From: Endozoicomonas montiporae CL-33
GTDB lineage: Bacteria > Pseudomonadota > Gammaproteobacteria > Pseudomonadales > Endozoicomonadaceae
Length of the DNA stretch: 64,000 nucleotides
Assembly: GCF_001583435.1 (NCBI RefSeq)
Contig: NZ_CP013251.1
Location: 3,361,215 to 3,425,214 of the forward strand
Direction of reading: 5' to 3'
Within the stretch, counting starts at the first letter, position 1; each line of letters begins with the position of its first letter. The notes below the pieces were generated by a model, which saw only the letters and a list, made by a program, of their open reading frames with translations, ran no database searches and was not told the DNA's origin. Both the position numbers and the translations under genes were made by a program. Positions 16,739-25,395 of this stretch are shown here, one piece after another.

Positions 16739-17845
16739 TTACAGCTGGATCAATCCGTACTCGTTTTTGAGTACTTCAACAATCTCTGCTTTGGGGTTAT
16801 CTGTCAGCGGCAACGCTTCACCGGTAATCTTCTCGGCGATATCAATATAGGTTCTGGACACTTCCATCATGACCGACTCGGGCAGCTCATTATCACGAGC
16901 CAGTGCCAGACGTTCATTCATGCGATCCTTGTTCAGTAAAATGTCGGGATCAGGGAAATGATTCAATAGCATCTGCCGGAAGCCCTCTTTGGAGTTCTCG
17001 ACGACTTTACCCTTGCGGTACATTGGCCCGTCCCAGATACGTGAAGAATCTGGCGTGCCCACTTCATCCATGTAGATCAGTTTTTCCTGACCGGCGGCAT
17101 CTGTGACATAGCCAAATTCAAACTTGGTATCAACAAACACCTGGTCGAGTCTGGACAGTGCATCACTGATCACATCAAAGCCTTCTTTCAGCAGCACTTC
17201 ATATCGATCAATATCGTTCTTGTTGCGGAAACTGAAGGCTTCAAAATTATCCTCGATATTTTTTCGGGTAATGTTTACATCATCCACAGCTGGCACACCG
17301 GGAATACCTTCAAGAATGCCTTTGGTAGAAGGAGTGATCAGCAGCTCTGGCAGCTTCTGATCCTTTTCCAGACCTTCCTGCAGTTCAATACCACAAAAAT
17401 CGCGCTCTCCCTTACTGTAGGCTCGCCACATGGAACCGGTAATATACTGACGACAGATGGCTTCTATCATAACGGGGCGGGCTTTCTGTACAATCCATAC
17501 CAGAGGATGAGGAATGTCCAGAATATGGCTGTCAGCCAGCCCTTTCTCACGAAACAGTTTAAACCAGTGGTTAGAGATCGCATTCAGCGCAGCTCCCTTA
17601 CCCGGTACACCACGCATGCCGCCTTCACCAGACCAGACACAGTCAAAGGCACTCATGCGATCAGAAATCACCATGATCGCCAGCGGTGCATCTTCTGCCA
17701 CATCGTAGCCTTTTTCTTTTATCAGACGACGACTGTCATCCTCTGTCAGCCAGTAGACGGAACGAACTTTACCGGAGTGCACAGGCAGGTCGGTGCGAAT
17801 GGGTAAGTCGTTATTAACGGCGAGTACTTTATCAGCAAGACTCAT
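16739..17845 (-). CDS. purC: SAICAR synthase
   Basis: Phosphoribosylaminoimidazole-succinocarboxamide synthase joins aspartate to CAIR in purine synthesis. The 368-residue form is longer than the E. coli enzyme (237) and corresponds to the Vibrio/Shewanella type. Signatures include [51 protein letters not shown] and [16 protein letters not shown] at 17845 ([10 protein letters not shown]) is chosen because AGGA lies 8 bases upstream and relatives start there; a TTG six codons earlier is rejected. It is the downstream-most gene of the bamC-dapA strand block but has its own 200-bp leader. Confidence 0.95.
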   Translation of the reverse strand: MSLADKVLAVNNDLPIRTDLPVHSGKVRSVYWLTEDDSRRLIKEKGYDVAEDAPLAIMVISDRMSAFDCVWSGEGGMRGVPGKGAALNAISNHWFKLFREKGLADSHILDIPHPLVWIVQKARPVMIEAICRQYITGSMWRAYSKGERDFCGIELQEGLEKDQKLPELLITPSTKGILEGIPGVPAVDDVNITRKNIEDNFEAFSFRNKNDIDRYEVLLKEGFDVISDALSRLDQVFVDTKFEFGYVTDAAGQEKLIYMDEVGTPDSSRIWDGPMYRKGKVVENSKEGFRQMLLNHFPDPDILLNKDRMNERLALARDNELPESVMMEVSRTYIDIAEKITGEALPLTDNPKAEIVEVLKNEYGLIQL

Positions 17846-18029
17846 TGCCAATATCCTGTTCAATTAAATGTTGTCGATGATCAAGCCTGCGTCTGACTCC
17901 CCACCAACACAACCTCAGGCCTGTTTGCCTGTCAGGCATAAGAGATTATGAAAACTTGGCGGTACAGCATGAAAGCAGACACAGGCGGCGCTAAAACAAA
18001 AAAGTCATTGTTCCAGCCATTAAACAAAT

Positions 18030-18051
18030 AAAGGCTGGAAAACCAGCCTTT
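18030..18051 (-). terminator. Terminator after bamC
   Basis: Perfect 9-bp stem AAAGGCTGG/CCAGCCTTT with an AAAA loop, just past the bamC stop codon; the minus strand continues ATTTGTTT. Confidence 0.8.
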
Positions 18052-18060
18052 ATTTATCAG

Positions 18061-19233
18061 TTACTTCATATTGTCCTTAATCAGGTTCAGCACCTTCCGG
18101 CTGAACTCTGCTGGCGCAAAGGCATTGATATTCTCCTCAACCGTCACCTGAATCTCACCGGTCAGTTCACTGACACGAATCAGGTAAGTCGATTGAGTCG
18201 ATTCATCGTCACTCTTCTTGCCTTTACCAAACAGCCTGCTAAAGAATCCCGGCTTCTTCTCCGGCTGTCCTTTCACCACATCGCCCTGTTCATCGGCGAG
18301 AATATAGAACAGACCGCCGGAACGGTTTTTATCGGTTACTTCCAGACCCGCTTTGACCAGGGCCTGATCAATGGCCGCCCAGGCTCTGGCAAAGGACAAA
18401 CGCTCTATGGTCATGGTCGGGTTGCCGTTGATATCGACAATTTCGACCTGATCACCCAGATCCAGATTCTGAGCCAGCAGAGAAACACTGCTGTCGTCTT
18501 CATCACGCACCAGGAACAACATCAACTCATTGAGTGTACCGTTATCCAGTCTCTGGCTGCGCTGTTCCATGTTATCCCATTCGTACGGTTCCGGTGCCGA
18601 ATCATCACCTTCTTCCGTTCTTGGACGCCCTTTATGCTGCAAATGCACTTCTGACGTTCCGGCAGTCACACCGGGTTTGATTTCAATGCGAAAACGATCT
18701 TCCAGCGGTTCAGCATTTTCAGCACCGACCCAACGCCCTACCGTGCGATAGATAAAGCCTCTCTCCTTATCCAGCCCAAGGTCAACCCAGTCTGTTTCCA
18801 GATAACCTTGCTTAGCGTTTCGGGACTGCACCGGAATATCGTTTTCTTCCAGGAAACTGATTACCCGCGGCCAGATCTCACTGGGGCTTTTAGCCGCCAG
18901 CAACCACTGGTCATTACCACTTCGTTCAATACTGTAGGTATCACCTTCGCTGTGCTGCAAACGCTGATCCGGGCGAGGTGCCTGAAAGCGCTGCTCCAGC
19001 TGCGTGTCTTCTGCAGTAATGGGTGGAATAACCAGCGAATCACCCATCGGGCGGGTGTTGTTCATATGCTCAGGTAACTGCAGAGGCTCACTGATCCGGG
19101 CCTGGGTATAGTCACCTGACTTATCCCGGAAATACCCGTCCCTGCCAAATGGATTTGCGCATCCTGCCAGTACCAGAGTTACAGCCATCACCGGCAGGGT
19201 CTTCATTGAGCGCGACCTCATTGTGCGCAACAT
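18061..19233 (-). CDS. bamC: Outer-membrane assembly lipoprotein BamC
   Basis: Accessory lipoprotein of the BAM complex that inserts beta-barrel proteins into the outer membrane. The 390-residue protein has a lipoprotein signal ending in VTLVLAGC (acylated Cys at residue 25), an unstructured N-terminal stretch (SGDYTQARISEPLQLPEHM), and two helix-grip-like domains. ATG at 19233 has GGAGAC six bases upstream, better than the ATG at 19251. Location directly downstream of dapA is conserved in gammaproteobacteria and supports the call. Confidence 0.9.
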   Translation of the reverse strand: MLRTMRSRSMKTLPVMAVTLVLAGCANPFGRDGYFRDKSGDYTQARISEPLQLPEHMNNTRPMGDSLVIPPITAEDTQLEQRFQAPRPDQRLQHSEGDTYSIERSGNDQWLLAAKSPSEIWPRVISFLEENDIPVQSRNAKQGYLETDWVDLGLDKERGFIYRTVGRWVGAENAEPLEDRFRIEIKPGVTAGTSEVHLQHKGRPRTEEGDDSAPEPYEWDNMEQRSQRLDNGTLNELMLFLVRDEDDSSVSLLAQNLDLGDQVEIVDINGNPTMTIERLSFARAWAAIDQALVKAGLEVTDKNRSGGLFYILADEQGDVVKGQPEKKPGFFSRLFGKGKKSDDESTQSTYLIRVSELTGEIQVTVEENINAFAPAEFSRKVLNLIKDNMK

Positions 19234-19309
19234 AATGTCTCCATTTATCATCTATCCATACGTTTGCCCGCCGGATACGACAGGCAAAATTATTGGTTCA
19301 TCATGCGGT

Positions 19310-20197
19310 TTATGCCGGTTCTACCTGCTCTGTCGCCTGCTTCAGGGCTGCACGCAGTTCAGCATGAAACGATTGGCTTAGAGGCGTCAGTGGCAGACGA
19401 ATCCCCTCCTGAATCAAGCCCATTTCCTTCAGCACCCACTTAACAGGTATCGGATTGGACTCAACAAACAGTTTGTGATGCAACGCATCCAGAGACTCAT
19501 TAATCGCTGTCGCGGTCTCTCGATCACCGGCAATCGCTGCCGCACACAGCTCACTCATCTGTCGGGGTGCAACATTATTGGTGACTGAAATCACGCCATT
19601 GGCACCCTGCAACATCAGCTCCATTCCGGTGGCGTCATCACCGGAATAGATAGCAAACGATTCACCACAGAGATCACGAATCTGCCGACCACGCTCGACC
19701 AGTCCGGTCGCTTCCTTGATTCCAGCGATATTACGATGACCGGCAAGACGAGCAACCGTTTCAGGCAACATATCCACCGCAGTCCGCCCCGGAACATTGT
19801 AGAGGATCTGGGGAATATCGACAGCATCGGCTATGGCCTTGAAATGACGATACAGTCCTTCCTGAGTGGGCTTATTGTAGTAAGGGGTGACCAGCAGACA
19901 GGCATCGGCACCCAGACTTTTTGCTTCAGCCGTTAACAGAATGGCTTCCTGAGTCGAATTGCCACCGGTTCCGGCTATAACCGGAATACGTCCATCCACC
20001 TGGGACACAATTCGTTTGACCACCTCACAATGCTCCGGCACCGTCAAGGTCGCAGACTCGCCTGTAGTACCCACCGCAACAATGCCATCGGTACCTTCTT
20101 TTATGTGAAACTCAACAAGATCATGCAAACGCTTCCAGTCCAGATCCCCATTTTCAGTCATAGGGGTAACAAGCGCCACGAGGCTACCGGTAATCAT
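19310..20197 (-). CDS. dapA: 4-hydroxy-tetrahydrodipicolinate synthase
   Basis: Condenses pyruvate with aspartate semialdehyde, the first committed step of lysine and diaminopimelate synthesis. The 295-residue protein contains GTTGESATLT, YYNKPTQEGLYRHF, YNVPGRTAVD and the Schiff-base lysine K161 in AGIKEATG, at the same number as in E. coli. The length is standard. It is followed after 76 bp by bamC. The gcvR gene commonly found divergent from dapA is missing here. Confidence 0.96.
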   Translation of the reverse strand: MITGSLVALVTPMTENGDLDWKRLHDLVEFHIKEGTDGIVAVGTTGESATLTVPEHCEVVKRIVSQVDGRIPVIAGTGGNSTQEAILLTAEAKSLGADACLLVTPYYNKPTQEGLYRHFKAIADAVDIPQILYNVPGRTAVDMLPETVARLAGHRNIAGIKEATGLVERGRQIRDLCGESFAIYSGDDATGMELMLQGANGVISVTNNVAPRQMSELCAAAIAGDRETATAINESLDALHHKLFVESNPIPVKWVLKEMGLIQEGIRLPLTPLSQSFHAELRAALKQATEQVEPA

Positions 20198-20525
20198 TGA
20201 TGCACTCCACTGCGGAACGGTCTTGATCTTGGAGGCTGTTCATGATCTTTTGGCAAGCAGCAAACCATAAGCCGACGACCATAAACGCCTCCTGAAAAAC
20301 AAGCGTAATGTTACTGTTGCATACAGGTCTTCACAAGAGCGAGTTGACATTCTGACCAACAGAGTCCAAGTTTTACTATCATTGGCGTTTCTTTACATTA
20401 ACACTTCGCATAAACCGCCATGAGCCCTTTAACTGCATAAGCGTAATGACCACCGTACCCATCATCGATGGCAGAAGGTAGAACCGCTCTCAACAAAACA
20501 TCCGATAATAAGCAAAGGACAAAGA
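20198..20525. other. Divergent dapA/bcp intergenic region, 328 bp
   Basis: No gene is seen. In related genomes gcvR usually lies here, and no remnant is recognisable. At 20233-20249 AGGCTGTTCATGATCTT is a partial match to the repeat terminus at 56420 and 5685, so a decayed mobile element may mark the loss. The rest should carry the two divergent promoters. Confidence 0.5.
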
Positions 20526-20993
20526 ATGAGTTTCACTTTAGGTCAACCTGTTCCAGATTTCACTGCACTGGCAACAAATAGTACTACTGTCTCACTTGCA
20601 GAACTGAAAGGCAAAAAGTTCGTACTGTACTTTTACCCCAAAGATAATACACCGGGCTGCATCAGTGAAGGCGAAGCTTTTCGGGATCTATATTCTGAAT
20701 TTCAGGCGGCAGATACCCTGATCTTTGGCGTATCCAGAGAGAGTCTGGAGTCCCATGAAAAATTCAGAGCAAAGTTTGAATTTCCATTTGAGCTGATTTC
20801 AGACCCCGATGAAACCCTGTGCCAGTTGTTTGATGTTATCAAGCTCAAGAAGATGTACGGAAAAGAGTTTATGGGCATAGAGCGCAGCACTTTCCTGATC
20901 GACAGCGCCGGTATTTTGCAGCATGAGTGGCGCAAGGTACGTATCAAAGGTCATGTTGACGATGTTCTGCAGGCTGCCCAGGCTTTAACCTGA
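20526..20993 (+). CDS. bcp: Thioredoxin-dependent peroxiredoxin, Bcp/PrxQ family
   Basis: A 155-residue cytosolic peroxidase reducing hydrogen peroxide and organic hydroperoxides. The peroxidatic cysteine is C45 in DNTPGCISEGEAF. The resolving cysteine of E. coli Bcp (C50) is replaced by Glu, so this looks like a 1-Cys form that must be resolved by an external thiol. One further Cys lies in ETLCQLFD. A bidirectional hairpin separates it from the convergent perM. Confidence 0.92.
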   Translation: MSFTLGQPVPDFTALATNSTTVSLAELKGKKFVLYFYPKDNTPGCISEGEAFRDLYSEFQAADTLIFGVSRESLESHEKFRAKFEFPFELISDPDETLCQLFDVIKLKKMYGKEFMGIERSTFLIDSAGILQHEWRKVRIKGHVDDVLQAAQALT

Positions 20994-21002
20994 CCGGCAC
21001 AA

Positions 21003-21035
21003 AGAAGCCTGTCACTTATTCAGGGACAGGCTTCT
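21003..21035. terminator. Bidirectional terminator between bcp and perM
   Basis: Perfect 11-bp inverted repeat AGAAGCCTGTC/GACAGGCTTCT between two convergent genes. There is no long T run, so termination strength is uncertain. Confidence 0.65.
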
Positions 21036-21043
21036 GTCATCAG

Positions 21044-22111
21044 CTATCTTTCCGCGACAACATCCTGAACCCTTGGCCAGGCATTCATCACCGCTTTCAG
21101 CAGCGTTGCCAGTGGAATGGCAAAGAACACCCCCCAGAATCCCCAGAAACCACCGAATACCAACACGGCGATAATAATGGCAACCGGATGCAGGTTAACC
21201 GCTTCAGAAAACAGCAGAGGAACCAGCACGTTACCATCCAGCGCCTGAATAACCAGATAGGCAATCATCAGAATTGCAAATTGCTGACCAAAGCCCCATT
21301 GGAATAATCCGATCAGGGCGATTGGAATAGTCACCACAGTCGCTCCGATGTATGGAATCACCACGGAAAAGCCCACCAGTGTTGCCAGCAGCACGGCATA
21401 ATTCAGCCCCATCAGGGCAAACAACACAAAACTGACACCACCCACAATCACAATTTCAATCGCTTTGCCTCGAATGTAATTGGCAATCTGACTGTTCATT
21501 TCGTTGGCCACCTGATTAATGACACGACGCCGGGACGGTAGCTGACTGCCAATCCAGTTAAGAAGCAGATCTTTATCTTTCAAAAAGAAAAGAACAAGAA
21601 TGGGCACCAGAATCAGATACACCAACAATGCCATGACATTGGTGAGGTTAGCCAGGGAGAAGGACAACACCCACTGACCCATACCGGCAATTAAACCATT
21701 AATGCTTTCGGTGATGGCAGCCGTTTCAGACTCTGAAATGAACGCGGGAAAATGTTCAGGCAGCTCCCTGACCCAGGCCTGACCATGATTCACCATTTTG
21801 GGCAGCTCGTTCAGCAGTGAGCTGACCTGTTGCCAGACCAGAGGCACCAGCAACAACAATGCCACGACCAAAAACGTCACAAACAGCACAAACACCAAAG
21901 TCACTGACCAGTTGTGACCCAGCCCCTTGCCTTGCAGCCAGTTCACCACCCCCTGCATCAGAAACGCAAGCACCAGCGCTGCAAACACAGGTGCCAGCAT
22001 ATTACCCATCGTGAGAATAATAGCGAAACCGACGACCAGCAGGAGCAGCAGCACCAGCGCCTCAGAATCCGACAGATAGCGGTGCAGCCACCCTTTTATA
22101 GTATCCAGCAT
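21044..22111 (-). CDS. perM: AI-2E family transporter, PerM type
   Basis: A 355-residue polytopic inner-membrane protein of the AI-2E/PerM (UPF0118) family. Several hydrophobic helices pair with conserved family stretches, for example VLFFLKDKDLLLNWI and the C-terminal VAIIIAVLVFGGFWGFWGVFFAIPLATLLKA segment. Substrates are not established; a permease or exporter role is inferred. Its place next to tusA and bepA is conserved synteny. The tusA stop lies 9 bp upstream of the start, so the two genes are an operon. Confidence 0.86.
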   Translation of the reverse strand: MLDTIKGWLHRYLSDSEALVLLLLLVVGFAIILTMGNMLAPVFAALVLAFLMQGVVNWLQGKGLGHNWSVTLVFVLFVTFLVVALLLLVPLVWQQVSSLLNELPKMVNHGQAWVRELPEHFPAFISESETAAITESINGLIAGMGQWVLSFSLANLTNVMALLVYLILVPILVLFFLKDKDLLLNWIGSQLPSRRRVINQVANEMNSQIANYIRGKAIEIVIVGGVSFVLFALMGLNYAVLLATLVGFSVVIPYIGATVVTIPIALIGLFQWGFGQQFAILMIAYLVIQALDGNVLVPLLFSEAVNLHPVAIIIAVLVFGGFWGFWGVFFAIPLATLLKAVMNAWPRVQDVVAER

Positions 22112-22120
22112 TCGTTTCCC

Positions 22121-22351
22121 TTATTTGTGTCGCAGTGTGTGAATAAAAACGCCCGACACCTGTTCAGATGAAATAAGCTCGTGGCCACTGATTCGGGCAA
22201 AACTGGCAAAGTCCCGAACCGACCCCGGATCCGTCGCCTGAACTCTGAGCATCTGGCCGCTGCTCAGCTGCTTAAGACCCTGTTTGGCTTTAAGTAATGG
22301 TAAAGGGCAGTTCATTCCCTTGAGATCCAGTTCCAGATCTACTTCAACCAT
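22121..22351 (-). CDS. TusA-family sulfur-carrier protein
   Basis: A 76-residue protein with the TusA/SirA fold. The family motif is DLKGMNCPLPLLKAKQGL, in which the cysteine carries persulfide sulfur to tRNA thiolation or molybdenum-cofactor pathways. ATG at 22351 gives the usual family length; a longer open frame extends upstream but shows no conserved sequence. It is translated just ahead of perM. Which TusA paralogue it is cannot be decided here, because pseudomonads carry a functionally distinct paralogue next to bepA. Confidence 0.85.
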   Translation of the reverse strand: MVEVDLELDLKGMNCPLPLLKAKQGLKQLSSGQMLRVQATDPGSVRDFASFARISGHELISSEQVSGVFIHTLRHK

Positions 22352-22627
22352 GGCTGGTGATTCTCTCCCGTGGAGCAACACACCACTCATTAAAAGGCGT
22401 GCGTGTTGCAGACTCATGATAACACTTCGTATTGTACGCAATTTGTCGGCATCATGCTCCGCTGTCTGGAGACAGCCCTGTGTAAAGAATTCATTACATT
22501 TTCGTTTTATTGCCCCTAATAGATTACCCTCCTCCGTCGATGATGTGTAAAATCGTAGAAATCTATTTTGTATTGCCGCAGCGTAAACGATACATTGCAC
22601 CCGACACCACACGAGTATGGACATTCT

Positions 22628-24079
22628 ATGAAGCGACCGGGTTTCCTCACGGCAGCCCTGCTTAGCACCTGGCTTGGACTTTCCTCAGCAGTTGTGAGCG
22701 CGGCCCCTATTGAACTGCCAAGCCTGGGCGACAGCACGTCCGGCATCGTATCTCCGCAGCAGGAATACGAGCTGGGCCAGACTTACCTGAAATACCTGCG
22801 CAGTCGCACACCCACCATCAGTGACGCCGAAACCAAAGATTATCTTGAGCGCCTGACCTATCGACTGGCCGAACACAGCGGACTGAACGACCACCGCCTT
22901 TCAATCATGATTATTGACACCTCTATCCTTAATGCCTTTGCAGCACCGGGCGGCATTATCGGGGTCAATACCGGCCTGTTCTTCAACGCGAATAATGAAG
23001 CCCAGTTTGCTGCCGTCATGGCACACGAACTGGCTCACCTGAGTCAGCGTCACTACGCCCGTAATGTTGAAGAAGCTAAACGTAAAAGCATTCCAACAGC
23101 CGCCGCCATTATTGCGTCGGTGGTACTGATGGCAACCGCAGGCAGCGATGCCGGTGTGGCGGCACTGTCCTCTACCATTGCCGGCGTGCAAAGCAGCAGC
23201 CTGCGTTTCAGCCGCCAGTTTGAACGGGAAGCCGATAACCTGGGTATCATCACCCTGTCCAAAGCCGGCTTTGACCCGAACGCCATGCCGGAAATCTTTG
23301 AAGAGATGAACCGCTCCAGCCGCTACCAAAGCCGCCCACCGGAATTTCTTCTGACACACCCGGTCACCGACAACCGGATTGCCGACTCCCGTGCCCGGGC
23401 TGCACAAATGCCCGCCAAAGGCACTAAAGGCAGCATGGATTACCAACTCGTGCGCATACGACTGTTTGCACTCAGTGCACAAAATCCGGCAGCATTTGCC
23501 AAGCAGCTGAAAAGCGAGTTAAAGGATGGTTACACCAGCGCACCCGATGTGACCCGCTACGGACTGGCATTGGCCAGTTTTCTCAGCAAGGATTATGAAA
23601 CTGCTGAAAAAGAGCTGAACACACTGCTAGAGAAGTACCCAAACAACCTCTATATGATCATGGCCAAAGCGCGACTGGAGTCCGCTCAGGGTAAACACAA
23701 AGAGGCGCTTGCCCGTATTGACCGGGCATTAAAAGTTTACCTGGATAACTACCCTCTGTTGTTTACCAAGGCAGAACTGCAAACCGAAAGCAAAGACTTC
23801 GCCGGAGCCAGAGATACACTTCAGGCATTGAGCCGCAGTCGCCCTGATGATCCTGACATCTGGTACTACCTGGCTGAAGCACAAGGGCAGGCGGGCGATA
23901 TTCTCGGACTGCATCAGTCCCGGGCAGAATTCTTCTTCCTGAGCGGCAATCTGGAAGATGCCATCAAGCATCTGCAATATGCCAAAAAGCTGGCTGGCAA
24001 TAATTATGCACTAACCGCACGGATTGAGAAAAAGCTCAGTGATATCTATGCGTATCGTAATAAATTGAAAAACGGTTAA
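22628..24079 (+). CDS. bepA: Periplasmic M48 metalloprotease with TPRs, BepA type
   Basis: A 483-residue protease/chaperone that checks outer-membrane protein assembly (LptD, BamA) in the periplasm. It has a signal peptide (LTAALLSTWLGLSSAVVSA), the zinc motif HELAH starting at H133, the second zinc ligand in EREADNLG, and C-terminal TPR repeats from about residue 290. ATG 22628 gives a proper signal peptide, so an upstream in-frame start is rejected. It is divergent from tusA-perM. The downstream region is occupied by insertion sequences. Confidence 0.92.
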   Translation: MKRPGFLTAALLSTWLGLSSAVVSAAPIELPSLGDSTSGIVSPQQEYELGQTYLKYLRSRTPTISDAETKDYLERLTYRLAEHSGLNDHRLSIMIIDTSILNAFAAPGGIIGVNTGLFFNANNEAQFAAVMAHELAHLSQRHYARNVEEAKRKSIPTAAAIIASVVLMATAGSDAGVAALSSTIAGVQSSSLRFSRQFEREADNLGIITLSKAGFDPNAMPEIFEEMNRSSRYQSRPPEFLLTHPVTDNRIADSRARAAQMPAKGTKGSMDYQLVRIRLFALSAQNPAAFAKQLKSELKDGYTSAPDVTRYGLALASFLSKDYETAEKELNTLLEKYPNNLYMIMAKARLESAQGKHKEALARIDRALKVYLDNYPLLFTKAELQTESKDFAGARDTLQALSRSRPDDPDIWYYLAEAQGQAGDILGLHQSRAEFFFLSGNLEDAIKHLQYAKKLAGNNYALTARIEKKLSDIYAYRNKLKNG

Positions 24080-24098
24080 TACCATACCCCCGGCTTAG

Positions 24099-25393
24099 GG
24101 CTATCTCTTTAACACAAATCCTGAAACCCTTGCGGCACAAGCTCTGTAGAAATAACGACAAAAGTCGTATAGCGAGTCGGTCGTGTTTTCATAGTCTTCA
24201 CTCATGTTACGCACCCCTTCATCGACTGAAGTTTCTGGAACGATGATTTCAATGCAGTGAGATAAAGCTTTGCCCGCAACTCAAAATGGTTTAAATCAAG
24301 CTTATTAGCCAGCACCTCGAGACGAAATGCCGAATATATCGACATAAACAGATGATTACTCTGCGTCAAAACTGTATAAGTCGGTGACTTGGCCATTGAC
24401 GCATTAGATTTGAGTGTTTTATGGAAGACTTCAACTTTCCACCGTTTTTTGTAGATCGCCTTCAAAGCCTCTGCGTCACACTCAAGATCACTGCATATCA
24501 GATAGAGAATGCCCTTACTGCCATCTTTGTTTGTAAAGACCTGCCGGAACAGCAGAACGGGGAAGTCCACGCCTGCAATCCAGCCTTTGATAGGCTTTTC
24601 TTCTGAGAAATCAATGGAATCTATGCGCTGTGAGCGCCCCGACTTTTATCTTCCTCACTCAGCGAAACCTTCCGGTTTGACTTGCTGGCCATGACAAAAT
24701 GCTTATCGCATTCGTGTCGTATATACAGCATGTTGTCGTTAGAACAGAACCAGCTATCTGCCAGCACGTAACGAAATTTGAGCTGATTATCACAGCAAAC
24801 TTTCAGCATCTCCCGAAAGTCTTCGTTCTTGGTGGTTTCAGCCTTGCGTTTAACTTTTTTAGTTTTTACGTCGGAGTATTGAATAGGCTTTTCGATAAGC
24901 TTGTAGGCCACGGGAATAGAGATATCACCGACATGGTAAACAAAGTTGAGAAGGTTGATACCTTTTACCGAACGACCAAAGGTGTGATCAAAGTGCCATG
25001 CAATCAGGTCGTTCTCATCAGTGTAGAGTTTCTCCTGAATAGTGTCGTCGGCAATAAGTACTCCATCATCGCGCTCTTCCTGACGCACAACGGCTTTAAC
25101 ATGGTGCCAAAGAGTCTTACTGTCGAAGTGATTACGGGACAGAAGGCGTGTTACCTGATCATGGCTGTATGCGCCGTCCAGCAAAGATGACAGCTGTGTA
25201 GCTGTCGTTTTGCCGAATGAGGACAGCAGGTAATCGCTATACAGCTCAAACAGCTCTGTGTTCATGCTCTAAAGCATGGCAGATTTTTCTGGGTGCGTAA
25301 CATGAGGTCTTCATTTATCAAGGGTTTCAGGACGGTCGCCCCGTCATAAATTGTCAGAAGGTTAAATATTCAATATTTGTGTTAAAGAGATAG
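24099..25393 (-). mobile_element. IS4-family insertion sequence (transposase frameshifted)
   Basis: The ends carry CTATCTCTTTAACACAAAT inverted repeats, reading inward from 24101 and from 25393 on the other strand. GGCTTAG occurs directly outside both ends (24092-24098 and 25394-25400) and is probably the target duplication; the right copy includes the outer bases of the neighbouring IS1380 element. The single gene inside is broken, so the element is likely immobile by itself. Confidence 0.75.
24202..25265 (-). pseudogene. IS4-family transposase, broken by one frameshift
   Basis: The 5' part (25265 to about 24630) encodes 214 residues including LIADDTIQEKLYT and VLADSWFCSN, matching the first two catalytic Asp blocks. 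The remainder continues in another frame from about 24645: SGRSQRIDSIDFSEEK, then FPVLLFRQVF, and the YREK signature in YKKRWKVEVFHKTLK with the catalytic Glu. The switch falls at an AAAA run (near 24645) and is consistent with loss of one A. IS4 transposases are normally made from one frame, so this is read as inactivation rather than recoding. Confidence 0.8.
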
Positions 25394-25395
25394 GG

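Noticed and set aside
22352..22624. An N-terminal extension of the TusA-family protein
   Set aside because: The additional codons are not conserved, and TusA proteins are about 75-80 residues long.
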